In this document: piece after piece, positions 17,711 through 27,229 of the stretch
How the letters are laid out: the number at the start of each line of letters is the position of its first letter
Numbering within the stretch: the stretch's first letter is position 1
Assembly: GCA_023389275.1 (NCBI GenBank)
Contig: JAEWEN010000038.1
Span: 1 to 58,702 of the forward strand
Length of the DNA: 58,702 nt
Direction of reading: 5' to 3'
Source of the DNA: Bacillota bacterium
Lineage (GTDB): Bacteria > Bacillota > Clostridia > Clostridiales > Caloramatoraceae
Translations under genes and position numbers: made by a program
Notes under the pieces: model-generated
Database searches by the model: none
The model's input: the letters and a program-made list of their open reading frames with translations, nothing else
What the model was told of the DNA's origin: nothing

Positions 17711-18712
17711 ATGGCTTTCTTCGGAATTACGAAAGATATGGGAATTGACTTAGGAACAGCAAATACTCTTATATATATGAAGGGAAAAGGAATAATATTA
17801 AACGAACCTTCAGTTGTAGCAATAAAAGATGACTCAATACAAAAAGTACTAGCAGTAGGTGATCAGGCAAAAAATATGATAGGTAGAACACCTGGTAACA
17901 TAGTAGCTATAAGACCGCTTAAAGATGGAGTTATAGCAGACTTTGACGTTACACAAGCAATGCTTAAAATGTTTATAAAAAAAGTAACAAAAAATAGCTC
18001 ATTTGTTAGACCAAGAATAGTTGTTTGTTATCCATCAGGAGTTACAACTGTTGAAAAGAGAGCTATTGAAGAAGCTACAAGACAAGCGGGAGCAAGAGAG
18101 GTATATCTTTTAGAAGAACCTATGGCAGCGGCTATTGGAGCAGGACTTCCAGTTAATGAACCTACAGGAAGCATGATAGTAGACATTGGTGGGGGAACAA
18201 CAGAGGTTGCTATAATATCCCTTGGAGGAATAGTAACTAGTATGTCTTTAAGAGTAGCTGGAGATGAGTTTGATGCGTCAATTGTTAACTATATTAAAAA
18301 AGAATATAACTTAATGATTGGGGAAAGAACTGCTGAGCAAATAAAATTTGAAATAGGTTCTGCTTATGAACCAGAAGAAGAGCAAGCAATGGATATAAAA
18401 GGTAGAGACCTTGTAACAGGACTTCCAAAACTTATATCAATTTCATCTAAAGAAATAAGAGAAGCTCTTAAAGAACCTATTACAGCTATAATAGAGTCTA
18501 TAAAATCTACTCTTGAAAAAACGCCACCTGAGCTTGCAGCAGACATTATGGATAAAGGAATAATGTTAACTGGTGGAGGAGCGTTTTTAAGAGGTCTTGA
18601 CAAACTTATAAATAAAGAAACTCATATGCCAGTTCATATAGCAGAAAATCCAATTGATTGTGTAGCATTAGGTGCTGGTATGGCTCTTGATACAATAGAA
18701 TTTGGAAAATAA
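17711..18712 (+). CDS. mreB: Rod-shape actin homologue MreB
   Basis: MreB forms membrane-bound filaments that direct lateral wall synthesis. The 333-residue protein has the actin phosphate-1 motif GIDLGTANTLIY near the start. The phosphate-2 motif is VDIGGGTTEVAIISLGG (about 158-174) and the adenosine motif is LTGGGAFLRGLD (about 286-297). The ATG at 17711 is chosen because a GGGG site precedes it and an in-frame ATG at 17684 would add nine atypical residues. It heads the mreBCD-PBP2 set. Confidence 0.97.
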   Translation: MAFFGITKDMGIDLGTANTLIYMKGKGIILNEPSVVAIKDDSIQKVLAVGDQAKNMIGRTPGNIVAIRPLKDGVIADFDVTQAMLKMFIKKVTKNSSFVRPRIVVCYPSGVTTVEKRAIEEATRQAGAREVYLLEEPMAAAIGAGLPVNEPTGSMIVDIGGGTTEVAIISLGGIVTSMSLRVAGDEFDASIVNYIKKEYNLMIGERTAEQIKFEIGSAYEPEEEQAMDIKGRDLVTGLPKLISISSKEIREALKEPITAIIESIKSTLEKTPPELAADIMDKGIMLTGGGAFLRGLDKLINKETHMPVHIAENPIDCVALGAGMALDTIEFGK

Positions 18713-18741
18713 AACTAAAAGTTTTAGGAGAGGTAAGTTAT

Positions 18742-19581
18742 ATGAACTTTTTAAAGAACAAGTTGCTAACAATAGTACTTGTTCTTTGTCTTGCTTTTAC
18801 TGTATTTATTGGTATTTCTGCTAATAAAGGAGAAAATAAAGGTATATTTCAAGAAGTTGTTTCAACAGTAATGGAACCTATTCAAAAATACGTATATACA
18901 GCTGGACAAAGAGTAAGTAGCATGTTTGATTATGTTAAGTCATTAGGATCTATGAAAAGTGAAAATGAAAGATTAAAAAAGCAAGTAAATGATTTAAACA
19001 AAAATATAGTAGAACTTGATAAATATAAAAGAGAAAACGAAGAGTTAAAATCCATGGTTAACTTTAAGTCTAATAGTGTAAACTCAGCTCTTAACTTAGT
19101 TGGTGCTAAGGTTATAGGAAAAGTAGGAGAAAACTGGTTTAGTACTATAATCATAGATAAAGGAAGTAAAGATGGAATTAAAAAGGGACAATATGTTATA
19201 ACTGGAATTGGATATGTTGGAAAAGTAGATGAAGTTTCAAATAGTACATCTAAAATAACAACTATATTAGATGAAAGAGCTAATATACCAGTTGAAATAT
19301 CTTCAACTGCAGAGAAGGGAATTATCTCTGGTACAGGAACAATATCTGATGATAAAGCAACAAAAGTTAGATTCGTTCCACTTGATTCAAAGGTAAAGGC
19401 TGGAGATAAAATAATAACTTCTAATGTTACAGCAAATGATGATATTTTAGTACAAGAAGGAATAATAGTTGGAACAGTAACATCTATAGAAGAAGAACAA
19501 AAAGGATTTATAAATGCAGCTTATGTAAAGCCAGAAGTTGATTTTTCTACTATAGAAAATGTTATGGTTATAGTAAAGTAG
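18742..19581 (+). CDS. mreC: Rod-shape-determining protein MreC
   Basis: MreC is an extracytoplasmic scaffold linking MreB/MreD to PBP2. The 279-residue protein has an N-terminal membrane helix (about 8-26) and a coiled coil (about 65-105, SENERLKKQVNDLNKNIVEL). The beta-barrel MreC core follows (GKVGENWFSTIIIDKGSKDG). It lies 29 bases after mreB with a GAGGTAAG ribosome site. Confidence 0.95.
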   Translation: MNFLKNKLLTIVLVLCLAFTVFIGISANKGENKGIFQEVVSTVMEPIQKYVYTAGQRVSSMFDYVKSLGSMKSENERLKKQVNDLNKNIVELDKYKRENEELKSMVNFKSNSVNSALNLVGAKVIGKVGENWFSTIIIDKGSKDGIKKGQYVITGIGYVGKVDEVSNSTSKITTILDERANIPVEISSTAEKGIISGTGTISDDKATKVRFVPLDSKVKAGDKIITSNVTANDDILVQEGIIVGTVTSIEEEQKGFINAAYVKPEVDFSTIENVMVIVK

Positions 19582-19589
19582 GTGGATAA

Positions 19590-20105
19590 ATGCACAATTT
19601 TAAAAAATATACTTTAATAGTTTTCTTATCTATAATAGTAAGTGTGCTTCAACAATCTATATTTGCTAATGTTACTTTCTTTGGCATAAGTGCAGACATG
19701 GTTTTAGTGTTTGTTATTTGCTATTCTTTAGTAAGGGAAGATGTAGAGAGTATTATATTTGCTCTTACATGTGGCCTTATTAAAGATGCGTTATTTCCCA
19801 ACATATTTGGATTAAATACAATAGTTTATATTGTAACGGCATATATTCTTTGCAGAATAGAAAAGAAAATATATAAGGATGCTATTCTTATTCCAATGCT
19901 TTTAACTTTTATGATTACAGTTGTTAAAGGATTGTTATATTATGCATATTTGTACACTGCTTCAATAAAGTTTGATTTTATAAATCACTTTATGTATGTA
20001 GTTCCAATAGAAGCTATACTAAATTCTATAGTGAGCATAGTTGTTTTTAGAATTGTTAATAAAATAAATAAGTTGAAGTTTATGGAGCAAGAATGGAAAT
20101 TTTAA
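19590..20105 (+). CDS. mreD: Rod-shape-determining protein MreD
   Basis: MreD is a polytopic membrane partner of MreC. The 171-residue protein is almost wholly hydrophobic with about five membrane segments, and shows the typical CGLIKDALFPNIFGLNT region (about 61-77). It lies eight bases after mreC and sixteen before the first PBP2 gene. Confidence 0.93.
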   Translation: MHNFKKYTLIVFLSIIVSVLQQSIFANVTFFGISADMVLVFVICYSLVREDVESIIFALTCGLIKDALFPNIFGLNTIVYIVTAYILCRIEKKIYKDAILIPMLLTFMITVVKGLLYYAYLYTASIKFDFINHFMYVVPIEAILNSIVSIVVFRIVNKINKLKFMEQEWKF

Positions 20106-20121
20106 ATAAAGGTGAATGATG

Positions 20122-22548
20122 ATGAAGAAAAAAGTAACTAGAGCAACGTCTTTTACAATTGCTATTCTTTGTATCTTTATTGTTCTTGTAACAAGACTTT
20201 TTTACATTCAGCTTGTAAGTGGAGATTATTACCAAAGTCTTGCTGAAGAAAAAGGAGAAAAGGAAATTATAGACCCTGCTCCTAGGGGAGAGATAATTGA
20301 CAGAAACGGAAAAAAAATAGCTACTAGTAAACAGGGATATAATATAATATTCTCGAATTACAGCAAAAAAAGTTCGGAGAAAAAAGAAGATTACAATAAA
20401 AGAATAAATACAGCTTTAATAAAAACAATAAAAATAATTGCTACAAATGGAATGCAAGATAAAATTAATATGGCATCTGTACCTATAGGTATGGAAGGTG
20501 ATAAATATGTTTATAATTTTACTGCAACAAGTGATTCTTTAAGAGCAAAACTTGAGAAAAACTTTAAAAAGGCTCATGGTATAGATGAAAAAGAGGATAA
20601 ATTAAAAACTACTTTTAATATAGATCAGGTTGTAACTGAGCTTCAGAAAAAGTATTATTTAATAGATGAAAAGACAGGAAAAAGTATTTATGGTCTTACA
20701 AAGCTTGAGACTCTTGAAGTTATTGCACTTAGAGCAGCAATTAGTGATGTTGCATACTCACAGTATAAACCTGTGTATATTGCAAAAAACGTTACTCAAG
20801 AAACAGCTTTTGCTATTATTTCAAAAAGTTCAGAATTACCTGGAGTTGGATATGAAATATCTCCTATAAGAGATTATCCAAATGGTTCTATAGGTTCCGC
20901 TTTTATTGGATATTTAGGTAAAATAAGTGAAGAAGATTCAGAGGAATATACTAATCTTGGTTATGATGTAAGTAGAGAGCTTATAGGTAAATCAGGTCTT
21001 GAAAAATCACTTGAAAATAATAAAGACCTTGGTATAAACCTAAGAGGGGAACCTGGTGTTAGATATGTAAATGTTGATAATATGGGACAAATAACTAAGG
21101 AAACAGCAAAGCTTGATCCTATACCAGGGGATAAAGTAAAAACAACTATAGATATGGATCTTCAAAAAGTAGTTGAAGAATCTTTAGTTAAAAATCTTAA
21201 TAAAAGTAGAAGAGGAAAATATGCAGCAACAAGAGGAGCTGCGATTGTTACAGATATAAAAACAGGTGAGATTTTAGCACTAGCTAGTGTTCCTACATAT
21301 GACCCTAATGTGTTTGCAGAAACAGGTGCTATATCAAATGATATATATAAACAGTATTTTGCTCCTCCAGGAAGTGAAAACGATACAGCTGATACAGTAG
21401 CTAAACCTATGTTTAACTATGCAACAAAAGGAAAAGTACCTCCAGGGTCTATTTTTAAACCTTTTGTAATTGTAGCAGGACTTGAAGAAGGAGTAATTAC
21501 TCCAAATACTATTAAGGTTTGTACTGGAAAGTACTATAAACAAGGTATTAATACAGGAGATAAATTTAAGTGCTGGAAACACTCAGGACATGGTGCATTA
21601 GATGCAGCTGGAGCACTTCAAAACTCATGTAACCCTTATTTATTTGATGTAGGATATGACTTAGGATTTAGTAAAATTGCTGAGTGGTCAGCAAAATTTG
21701 GTTTAGCTCCAGACCCTGAAACAGGAGAGATACCAAGTACAGGAATAGAAATAGAAGAATCTCCTGGAGAGGTTGGAAGTGTTGACAACTACAAAAAAAG
21801 CAATATAAAAACATATAGAGACGATATAATTGAAAAATTAAAAGAAGTTGAATATGGGAACTATTCTACTATTCAAGAGGGAACTGAAGAGTATAGATTA
21901 ATTGAAAGTATGTTAAACTCAGGAAAATTTGATAAATCAAAACTTGAATCAGTAGGTATAGTTAATAAAAAAGCTCAAAAATACATAGAAACAAAGGTAA
22001 AACAATTCTCAAGTGCAGCTAGTAGAGTTGGTGAGCTTTTAAATATATCTATAGGGCAAGGAGCTACTATTTTAACTCCTATTCAAATGATAAGTGGATT
22101 AAATACAATATTAAATGATGGTAAAAAATATGCAACTCATTTAGTAAAAGAAGTATTAAATCCAGATGGATCATTAAAAAGAGAAATCAAACCAGAACTT
22201 TTAAGCGAAATTAGTTTTTCAGAGGAAACTAAAAAAGTAGTTATGAAAGGAATGGGTGAGGTTACTCAAGAGGGAGGTACGGCAGCTTCTGCATTTAGAG
22301 GATTCCCAATTAAAACAGGTGGAAAAACAGGTAGTGCAACTATATCAGAGTGGCTTCAAAATAAAGGAAGAGGTAACTATGGTTGGTTCCTAGGATTTGC
22401 ACCACTTGAAAATCCAGAGGTATCTGTTGTAGTAGTTATGTATGACGTAGAAGGTGGTGGAGCAGCGGCTCCTGTTGCAAGAGATATATATGAACAATAC
22501 TTTAAATTAAATGAAAATAAAGAAGATAAAACTTCTACAAATGAATAA
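20122..22548 (+). CDS. mrdA: Penicillin-binding protein 2 (copy 1), elongation transpeptidase
   Basis: PBP2 cross-links peptidoglycan for cell elongation together with RodA. The roughly 808-residue protein has one membrane helix (about 10-30) and a dimerisation domain containing APRGEIIDRNG. The transpeptidase has motifs SxxK in PGSIFKPF (Ser about 443), SCN in NSCNPYLF, and KTG in GGKTGSATI. An inserted helical segment lies between SCN and KTG, as in other clostridial PBP2s. Three ATG codons stand in a row; the last (20122) best fits the AAAGGTGA site. It follows mreD directly, so it is the PBP of the mre operon. A near-copy follows. Confidence 0.95.
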   Translation: MKKKVTRATSFTIAILCIFIVLVTRLFYIQLVSGDYYQSLAEEKGEKEIIDPAPRGEIIDRNGKKIATSKQGYNIIFSNYSKKSSEKKEDYNKRINTALIKTIKIIATNGMQDKINMASVPIGMEGDKYVYNFTATSDSLRAKLEKNFKKAHGIDEKEDKLKTTFNIDQVVTELQKKYYLIDEKTGKSIYGLTKLETLEVIALRAAISDVAYSQYKPVYIAKNVTQETAFAIISKSSELPGVGYEISPIRDYPNGSIGSAFIGYLGKISEEDSEEYTNLGYDVSRELIGKSGLEKSLENNKDLGINLRGEPGVRYVNVDNMGQITKETAKLDPIPGDKVKTTIDMDLQKVVEESLVKNLNKSRRGKYAATRGAAIVTDIKTGEILALASVPTYDPNVFAETGAISNDIYKQYFAPPGSENDTADTVAKPMFNYATKGKVPPGSIFKPFVIVAGLEEGVITPNTIKVCTGKYYKQGINTGDKFKCWKHSGHGALDAAGALQNSCNPYLFDVGYDLGFSKIAEWSAKFGLAPDPETGEIPSTGIEIEESPGEVGSVDNYKKSNIKTYRDDIIEKLKEVEYGNYSTIQEGTEEYRLIESMLNSGKFDKSKLESVGIVNKKAQKYIETKVKQFSSAASRVGELLNISIGQGATILTPIQMISGLNTILNDGKKYATHLVKEVLNPDGSLKREIKPELLSEISFSEETKKVVMKGMGEVTQEGGTAASAFRGFPIKTGGKTGSATISEWLQNKGRGNYGWFLGFAPLENPEVSVVVVMYDVEGGGAAAPVARDIYEQYFKLNENKEDKTSTNE

Positions 22549-22562
22549 AGATATTTTGTATG

Positions 22563-22590
22563 AAAAAGGCAGGTTTTCCTGTCTTTTTCA
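22563..22590 (+). terminator. Terminator after PBP2 copy 1
   Basis: GGCAGG pairs with CCTGTC around TTTT, framed by A and T runs. The same hairpin recurs after copy 2. Confidence 0.85.
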
Positions 22591-22745
22591 TTGCTTAAAT
22601 TTAGATTAAAAAGTATTATTAATATGGCATATGAAAGCAATATAAATGTAAGATTGTATTTGTATATTTTATAGTAATTTATGATAAAATAAGTAAACTG
22701 AAATTTATAGGGGGAAATAAAAAATTTAATTAAAGGTGAATAATG

Positions 22746-25163
22746 ATGAAAAAATTAACTAGAGCAACGTCTTTTACAATTACGATTATTTTTATTTTTG
22801 TTGTTCTTATAGCAAGGCTTTTTTATATTCAACTTATAAATGGAGATTACTATCAAAATCTTGCTGAAGAAAAAGGAGAAAAGGAAATTATAGACCCTGC
22901 CCCTAGGGGAGAGATAATTGATAGAAACGGTAAAAAAATAGCTACTAGTAAACAGGGATACAATATAATATTCTCAAATTACAGCAAAAAAAGTTCAGAG
23001 AAAAAAGAAGATTACAATAAAAGGATAAATACAGCTTTAATAAAAACAATAAAAATAATTACTACAAATGGAATGCAAGATAAAATTAATACATCATCTT
23101 TACCTATAGGCATAGAAGGTGACAAATATGTATATAATTTTACTGCAACAAGTGATTCTTTAAGAGCAAAACTTGAGAAAAACTTTAAAAAAGCCCATGG
23201 TATAGATGAAAAAGAAGAAAAATTAAAAACTACTTTTAATATAGATCAGGTTGTAACTGAGCTTCAGAAAAAATATTATTTAATAGATGAAAGTACTGGG
23301 AAAAATATTTATAATCTTACAAAAAATGAGACTCTTCAAACTATTGCACTTAGAGCTGCAATTAGTGATGTTGCATATTCACAGTATAAACCTGTGTATA
23401 TTGCAAAAAACGTTACTCAAGAAACAGCTTTTGCTATTATTTCAAAAAGCTCAGAATTACCTGGAGTTGGATATGAAATATCTCCTATAAGAGATTATCC
23501 AAATGGTTCTATAGGTTCCGCTTTTATTGGATATTTAGGTAAAATAAGTGAAGAAGATTATCAGCAGTACACTAATCTTGGTTATGATGTAAGTAGAGAG
23601 CTTATAGGTAAGTCAGGTCTTGAAAAATCACTTGAAAATAATAAAGAGCTTGGTATAAACCTAAGAGGGGAGCCTGGTATTAGATACGTAAATGTTGATA
23701 ATATGGGACAAATAACAAAGGAAACAGCAAAGCTTGATCCTATACCAGGTGATACGGTAAAAACAACTATAGATATGGACCTTCAAAAGGTAGCTGAAGA
23801 ATCTTTAGTTAAAAATCTTAATAAAAGTAGAACAAGTAAATACGCAGCAACAAGAGGAGCTGCAATTGTTACAGATATAAAAACAGGGGAGATTTTAGCA
23901 CTAGCTAGTGTTCCTACATATGATCCTAATGTGTTTGCAGAAACAGGTGCTATATCAAATGATATATATAAACAGTATTTTGCTCCTCAAGGAAGTGAAA
24001 ACGATACAGCTGATACAGTAGCTAAACCTATGTTTAACTATGCAACAAAGGGAAAAGTACCTCCAGGGTCTATATTTAAACCAATTATGGCTATTGCAGG
24101 ACTTGAAGAAGGAGCTATTAATGAAAGTACTGTGGTAGTTTGTACTGGAAAATATCATAAGGAAGGAATAGATACTTCAGGTGATAGATTTAGATGTTCT
24201 AAAAGATCAGGTCATGGTCCTGTAAATGTTATAACTGCATTAAAAGGATCTTGTAATCCATATTTTTATGAAACAGGCTATAATCTTGGGTTTAGTAAAG
24301 TTGCTGAATGGTCAGCTAAATTTGGCTTAGCGCCAGACCCTGAAACAGGAGAGATACCAAGTACAGGAATAGAAATAGAAGAATCTCTTGGTGAGGTTGG
24401 AAGTGTTGAAAGTTATAAAAGAAACAACATAAAAATATATAGAAACGATATTATTGAAAAGTTAAAAGAAACTGAATACGGTAGCTATTCTACTATTCAA
24501 GAAGGAACTGAGGAATATAGATTAATCGAGGAAATGTTAAAGTCAGGAAAATATGATAAGTCAAAACTTGAAACAGTAGGTATAGTTAATAAAAAGGCTC
24601 AAAAGTATATAGAAGTAAAAGTTAAGCAGTTTTCAAGTGCAGCTAGTAGAATTGGTGAGCTTTTAAATATATCTATAGGGCAAGGAGCTACTATTTTAAC
24701 TCCAATGCAAATGATAAGTGCATTAAATACAATATTAAATGATGGTAAAAAATACGCAACTCATTTAGTAAAGGAAGTATTAAATCCAGATGGATCATTA
24801 AAAAGAGAAATTAAGCCAGAACTTTTAAGTGAAATTAGTTTTTCTAAGAAAACTAAAGATCTTGTATTACAAGGAATGAGTGAGGTTACTCATGATGGTG
24901 GTACTGCAGCTACTACATTTAGAAACTTCCCAATTAAAACAGGTGGAAAAACTGGTAGTACAACTATATCAAAGTGGCTTGAAAATAAAGGAAGAGGAAA
25001 TTATGGATCATTTTTAGGATTTGCACCATTTGATAATCCAGAAATATCTGTTTTAGTAGTTATGTATGATGTAGCAGGTGGTGGAGCAGCAGCTCCAGTT
25101 GCTAAAGATATATATGAACAATACTTTGGATTAAATAAAGGTAAAACTTCTTCAGAAGAATAA
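22746..25163 (+). CDS. mrdA: Penicillin-binding protein 2 (copy 2)
   Basis: A second PBP2 of about 805 residues, very similar to the preceding gene in its membrane helix, dimerisation domain and C-terminal part. All catalytic motifs are kept: PGSIFKPI, SCNPYFY and GGKTGSTTI. The region just after SxxK through SxN differs strongly from copy 1. CTGKY plus basic residues replace the copy-1 sequence, and the C-terminal tail is also different. An AAAGGTGAA site supports the start at 22746. It has its own upstream terminator and a possible promoter (TATGATAAAAT near 22680), so it may be expressed separately from copy 1. Both copies appear functional. Confidence 0.93.
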   Translation: MKKLTRATSFTITIIFIFVVLIARLFYIQLINGDYYQNLAEEKGEKEIIDPAPRGEIIDRNGKKIATSKQGYNIIFSNYSKKSSEKKEDYNKRINTALIKTIKIITTNGMQDKINTSSLPIGIEGDKYVYNFTATSDSLRAKLEKNFKKAHGIDEKEEKLKTTFNIDQVVTELQKKYYLIDESTGKNIYNLTKNETLQTIALRAAISDVAYSQYKPVYIAKNVTQETAFAIISKSSELPGVGYEISPIRDYPNGSIGSAFIGYLGKISEEDYQQYTNLGYDVSRELIGKSGLEKSLENNKELGINLRGEPGIRYVNVDNMGQITKETAKLDPIPGDTVKTTIDMDLQKVAEESLVKNLNKSRTSKYAATRGAAIVTDIKTGEILALASVPTYDPNVFAETGAISNDIYKQYFAPQGSENDTADTVAKPMFNYATKGKVPPGSIFKPIMAIAGLEEGAINESTVVVCTGKYHKEGIDTSGDRFRCSKRSGHGPVNVITALKGSCNPYFYETGYNLGFSKVAEWSAKFGLAPDPETGEIPSTGIEIEESLGEVGSVESYKRNNIKIYRNDIIEKLKETEYGSYSTIQEGTEEYRLIEEMLKSGKYDKSKLETVGIVNKKAQKYIEVKVKQFSSAASRIGELLNISIGQGATILTPMQMISALNTILNDGKKYATHLVKEVLNPDGSLKREIKPELLSEISFSKKTKDLVLQGMSEVTHDGGTAATTFRNFPIKTGGKTGSTTISKWLENKGRGNYGSFLGFAPFDNPEISVLVVMYDVAGGGAAAPVAKDIYEQYFGLNKGKTSSEE

Positions 25164-25175
25164 AAATATTTTGTA

Positions 25176-25206
25176 TAAAAAAGGCAGGGTTTCCTGTCTT
25201 TTTTAT
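25176..25206 (+). terminator. Terminator after PBP2 copy 2
   Basis: AAAAAAGGCAGG pairs with CCTGTCTTTTTT, the duplicate of the hairpin after copy 1. Confidence 0.85.
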
Positions 25207-25392
25207 TGTTTAAATGTAGGGGGAAATCCATTAATAATATAATGTGTGAAAATAATACAAATACAAAGATTATACATGTATGTTTTTATCATAATATGTA
25301 TGATAAAATAAATGGTGAATACTTAAAATAAAGAAGGAAAGCATAGCTTTTTGAAGAATAAAAATAATATAAGGCATCTGGAGGTTAGCTAC

Positions 25393-26022
25393 ATGAATAA
25401 TGTAACTATTAAAGGGAGTAAAAATGGAATAATTATATACATTAACTCTAATGATTTTCAAGCTGTAAAAAAAGATATAATAGAGAAAATGGATAAGGGA
25501 AAAAACTTTTTTAAAGGATCTAATATTTTAATTGCTAATGGTGAAGCAAATTTATCCTATGATGATTTAAAATCAATAACAGAAAGTTTAAGAAAGGACT
25601 ATAACATAAATGCTAATATAAAAAAAGAATATACAAAGGACGAAACAAAGGAAAAGATTTTTCAAGGTATATCAGAGGGAAAAACAAAGTTTTATAAAAA
25701 CACTATTAGATCTGGGCAAAAAGTAAATTACAATGGAAATGTTATAGTAATAGGAGATGTAAATTCAGGAGCAGAGGTTATCGCTTCAGGTAATATAGTT
25801 GTACTTGGTGTTTTAAGAGGTATAGCTCATGCAGGAGCTACAGGTAATAAAAAGGCTATTGTTGCAGCATATTCTTTAAAACCTACTCAACTTAGAATTG
25901 CAAGTCTTATTACTAGGGCACCAGATGATGAAAAATATTTAAAAACTAACATTCCAGAAGTTGCAAAAATCAAAGACGAAACAATCATAATAGAACCATA
26001 TTTGCCGAATAAATACTTTTAA
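25393..26022 (+). CDS. minC: Septum site-determining protein MinC
   Basis: MinC inhibits FtsZ assembly away from midcell. The 209-residue protein has an N-terminal FtsZ-interacting domain. The C-terminal beta-helix is typical of MinC: SGQKVNYNGNVIVIGDVNSG, ASGNIVVLGVLRGIAHAG and ATGNKKAIVAAY (about 107-165). The ATG at 25393 follows GGAGG by eight bases; an upstream TTG at 25351 is less likely. It begins the minCDE operon. Confidence 0.95.
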   Translation: MNNVTIKGSKNGIIIYINSNDFQAVKKDIIEKMDKGKNFFKGSNILIANGEANLSYDDLKSITESLRKDYNINANIKKEYTKDETKEKIFQGISEGKTKFYKNTIRSGQKVNYNGNVIVIGDVNSGAEVIASGNIVVLGVLRGIAHAGATGNKKAIVAAYSLKPTQLRIASLITRAPDDEKYLKTNIPEVAKIKDETIIIEPYLPNKYF

Positions 26023-26051
26023 TAAACATAATTGATTTGGAGGGATAATAA

Positions 26052-26849
26052 ATGGGAGTTGCAATAGTTATAACTTCAGGTAAAGGTGGAGTAGGAAAAA
26101 CTACAACTACAGCCAATATAGGAACAGCATTAGCTATGATGGGTAAAAAGGTTGTAGTTATTGATGCTGATATAGGACTTAGAAATTTAGATTTACTTTT
26201 AGGACTTGAAAATAGAATTGTTTATAATCTCGTAGACGTAGTAGAAGGAACATGTAGATTAAAACAAGCTCTTATAAAAGATAAAAGATTTGATAACTTA
26301 TTCTTACTTCCTACTGCTCAAACAAAGGATAAAACAGCAGTTAATCCTGAACAAATGCAAAAACTTGTAAACGGACTTAAGGAAGAGTATGATTTTGTAA
26401 TAATTGATTGCCCAGCAGGAATAGAGCATGGATTTGAAAATGCTGTAGCAGGCGCTGATAAAGCGGTTATAGTAAGTACACCAGAAGTATCTGCTGTAAG
26501 AGACGCTGATAGAATAATAGGAAAGCTTGAAGCTAAAGGTCTTGAAAAACATGAGCTTATAGTAAATAGAATAAAATATGATATGACTGTTAAAGGTGAA
26601 ATGCTTAATATAGATGATATGACAGATATATTAGCTATAAAACTTTTAGGTATAGTTCCAGATGATGAAAAAATAGTAATGTCAACAAATAGAGGTGAGC
26701 CAGCTGTAATGGATAATACATCTAAAGCAGGCCAAGCTTATAGAAATATAGCTAAAAGACTAACTGGTGAAGAAGTTCCTTTACTAAATTTAGCAGAAGA
26801 AAATGCTGGATTTTTCTCAGCTGTAAAAAGGCTTTTTGGACGAAAATAG
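26052..26849 (+). CDS. minD: Septum site-determining ATPase MinD
   Basis: MinD is a membrane-associated ATPase that carries MinC to the membrane. The 265-residue protein has the deviant Walker A motif KGGVGKTT (11-18), the DADIGLRNLDLLLG switch segment and the DCPAGIE motif. Its C-terminus FFSAVKRLFGRK is an amphipathic membrane-targeting helix. Spacing to minC (29 bases) and minE (12 bases) indicates one operon. Confidence 0.97.
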   Translation: MGVAIVITSGKGGVGKTTTTANIGTALAMMGKKVVVIDADIGLRNLDLLLGLENRIVYNLVDVVEGTCRLKQALIKDKRFDNLFLLPTAQTKDKTAVNPEQMQKLVNGLKEEYDFVIIDCPAGIEHGFENAVAGADKAVIVSTPEVSAVRDADRIIGKLEAKGLEKHELIVNRIKYDMTVKGEMLNIDDMTDILAIKLLGIVPDDEKIVMSTNRGEPAVMDNTSKAGQAYRNIAKRLTGEEVPLLNLAEENAGFFSAVKRLFGRK

Positions 26850-26861
26850 GGAGGGATAATA

Positions 26862-27134
26862 ATGGATTTATTTAAGATTTTTGGGAGAGATAAACCATCA
26901 AAAGATGTTGCTAAGGAAAGATTAAAACTTATATTAATTCATGATAGAGCAAATGTTTCTCCACAGTTTTTAGACATGGTTAAGGGAGATATTATAAAGG
27001 TAATATCTGACTATGCTGAAATAGACGAAAAAGGGCTAGAAATAAAACTAACTAGAACAAATGAAGATTCATCAGATTCACCAGCACTTGTTGCTAATAT
27101 ACCAATTAAAAAAATGAAAGATATGGGAAGATAG
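26862..27134 (+). CDS. minE: Cell division topological specificity factor MinE
   Basis: MinE stimulates MinD ATPase and drives the pole-to-pole oscillation that positions the septum. The 90-residue protein opens with a short amphipathic segment (MDLFKIFGR). The MinD-binding RLKLILIHDRANVSP (about 21-35) and a C-terminal topological domain follow. Its presence shows this organism uses an oscillating Min system rather than the DivIVA/MinJ system alone. Confidence 0.95.
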   Translation: MDLFKIFGRDKPSKDVAKERLKLILIHDRANVSPQFLDMVKGDIIKVISDYAEIDEKGLEIKLTRTNEDSSDSPALVANIPIKKMKDMGR

Positions 27135-27159
27135 GGCAAGTTGTTCCTATCTTTTTTAA
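27127..27159 (+). terminator. Terminator overlapping the end of minE
   Basis: AAGATAGG pairs with CCTATCTT around an eleven-base loop, followed by TTTT. The stem includes the last codons and stop of minE. Confidence 0.75.
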
Positions 27160-27229
27160 TGTAAAAAATCTAGCATTGTGATATAATCATTAATATTAAA
27201 GATTTATGAAAACTTAGAGGTGCTAGAAT

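Larger units (their letters stand above)
20108..25206 (+). repeat. Tandem duplication of PBP2 gene plus terminator (about 2.48 kb unit)
   Basis: Unit 1 runs from the ribosome site at about 20108 to the terminator at about 22590. Unit 2 runs from about 22733 to 25206. Ribosome site, gene and even the hairpin with GGCAGG/CCTGTC are repeated. Long stretches are nearly identical at the DNA level, so the copies arose by duplication here rather than independently. Confidence 0.9.

Noticed and set aside
21334..24158. Antisense frames of 82 and 67 residues (21334-21582 and 23955-24158) on the minus strand within both PBP2 copies
   Set aside because: They are related only because the PBP2 genes are duplicated; neither has a ribosome site, and composition is not protein-like.
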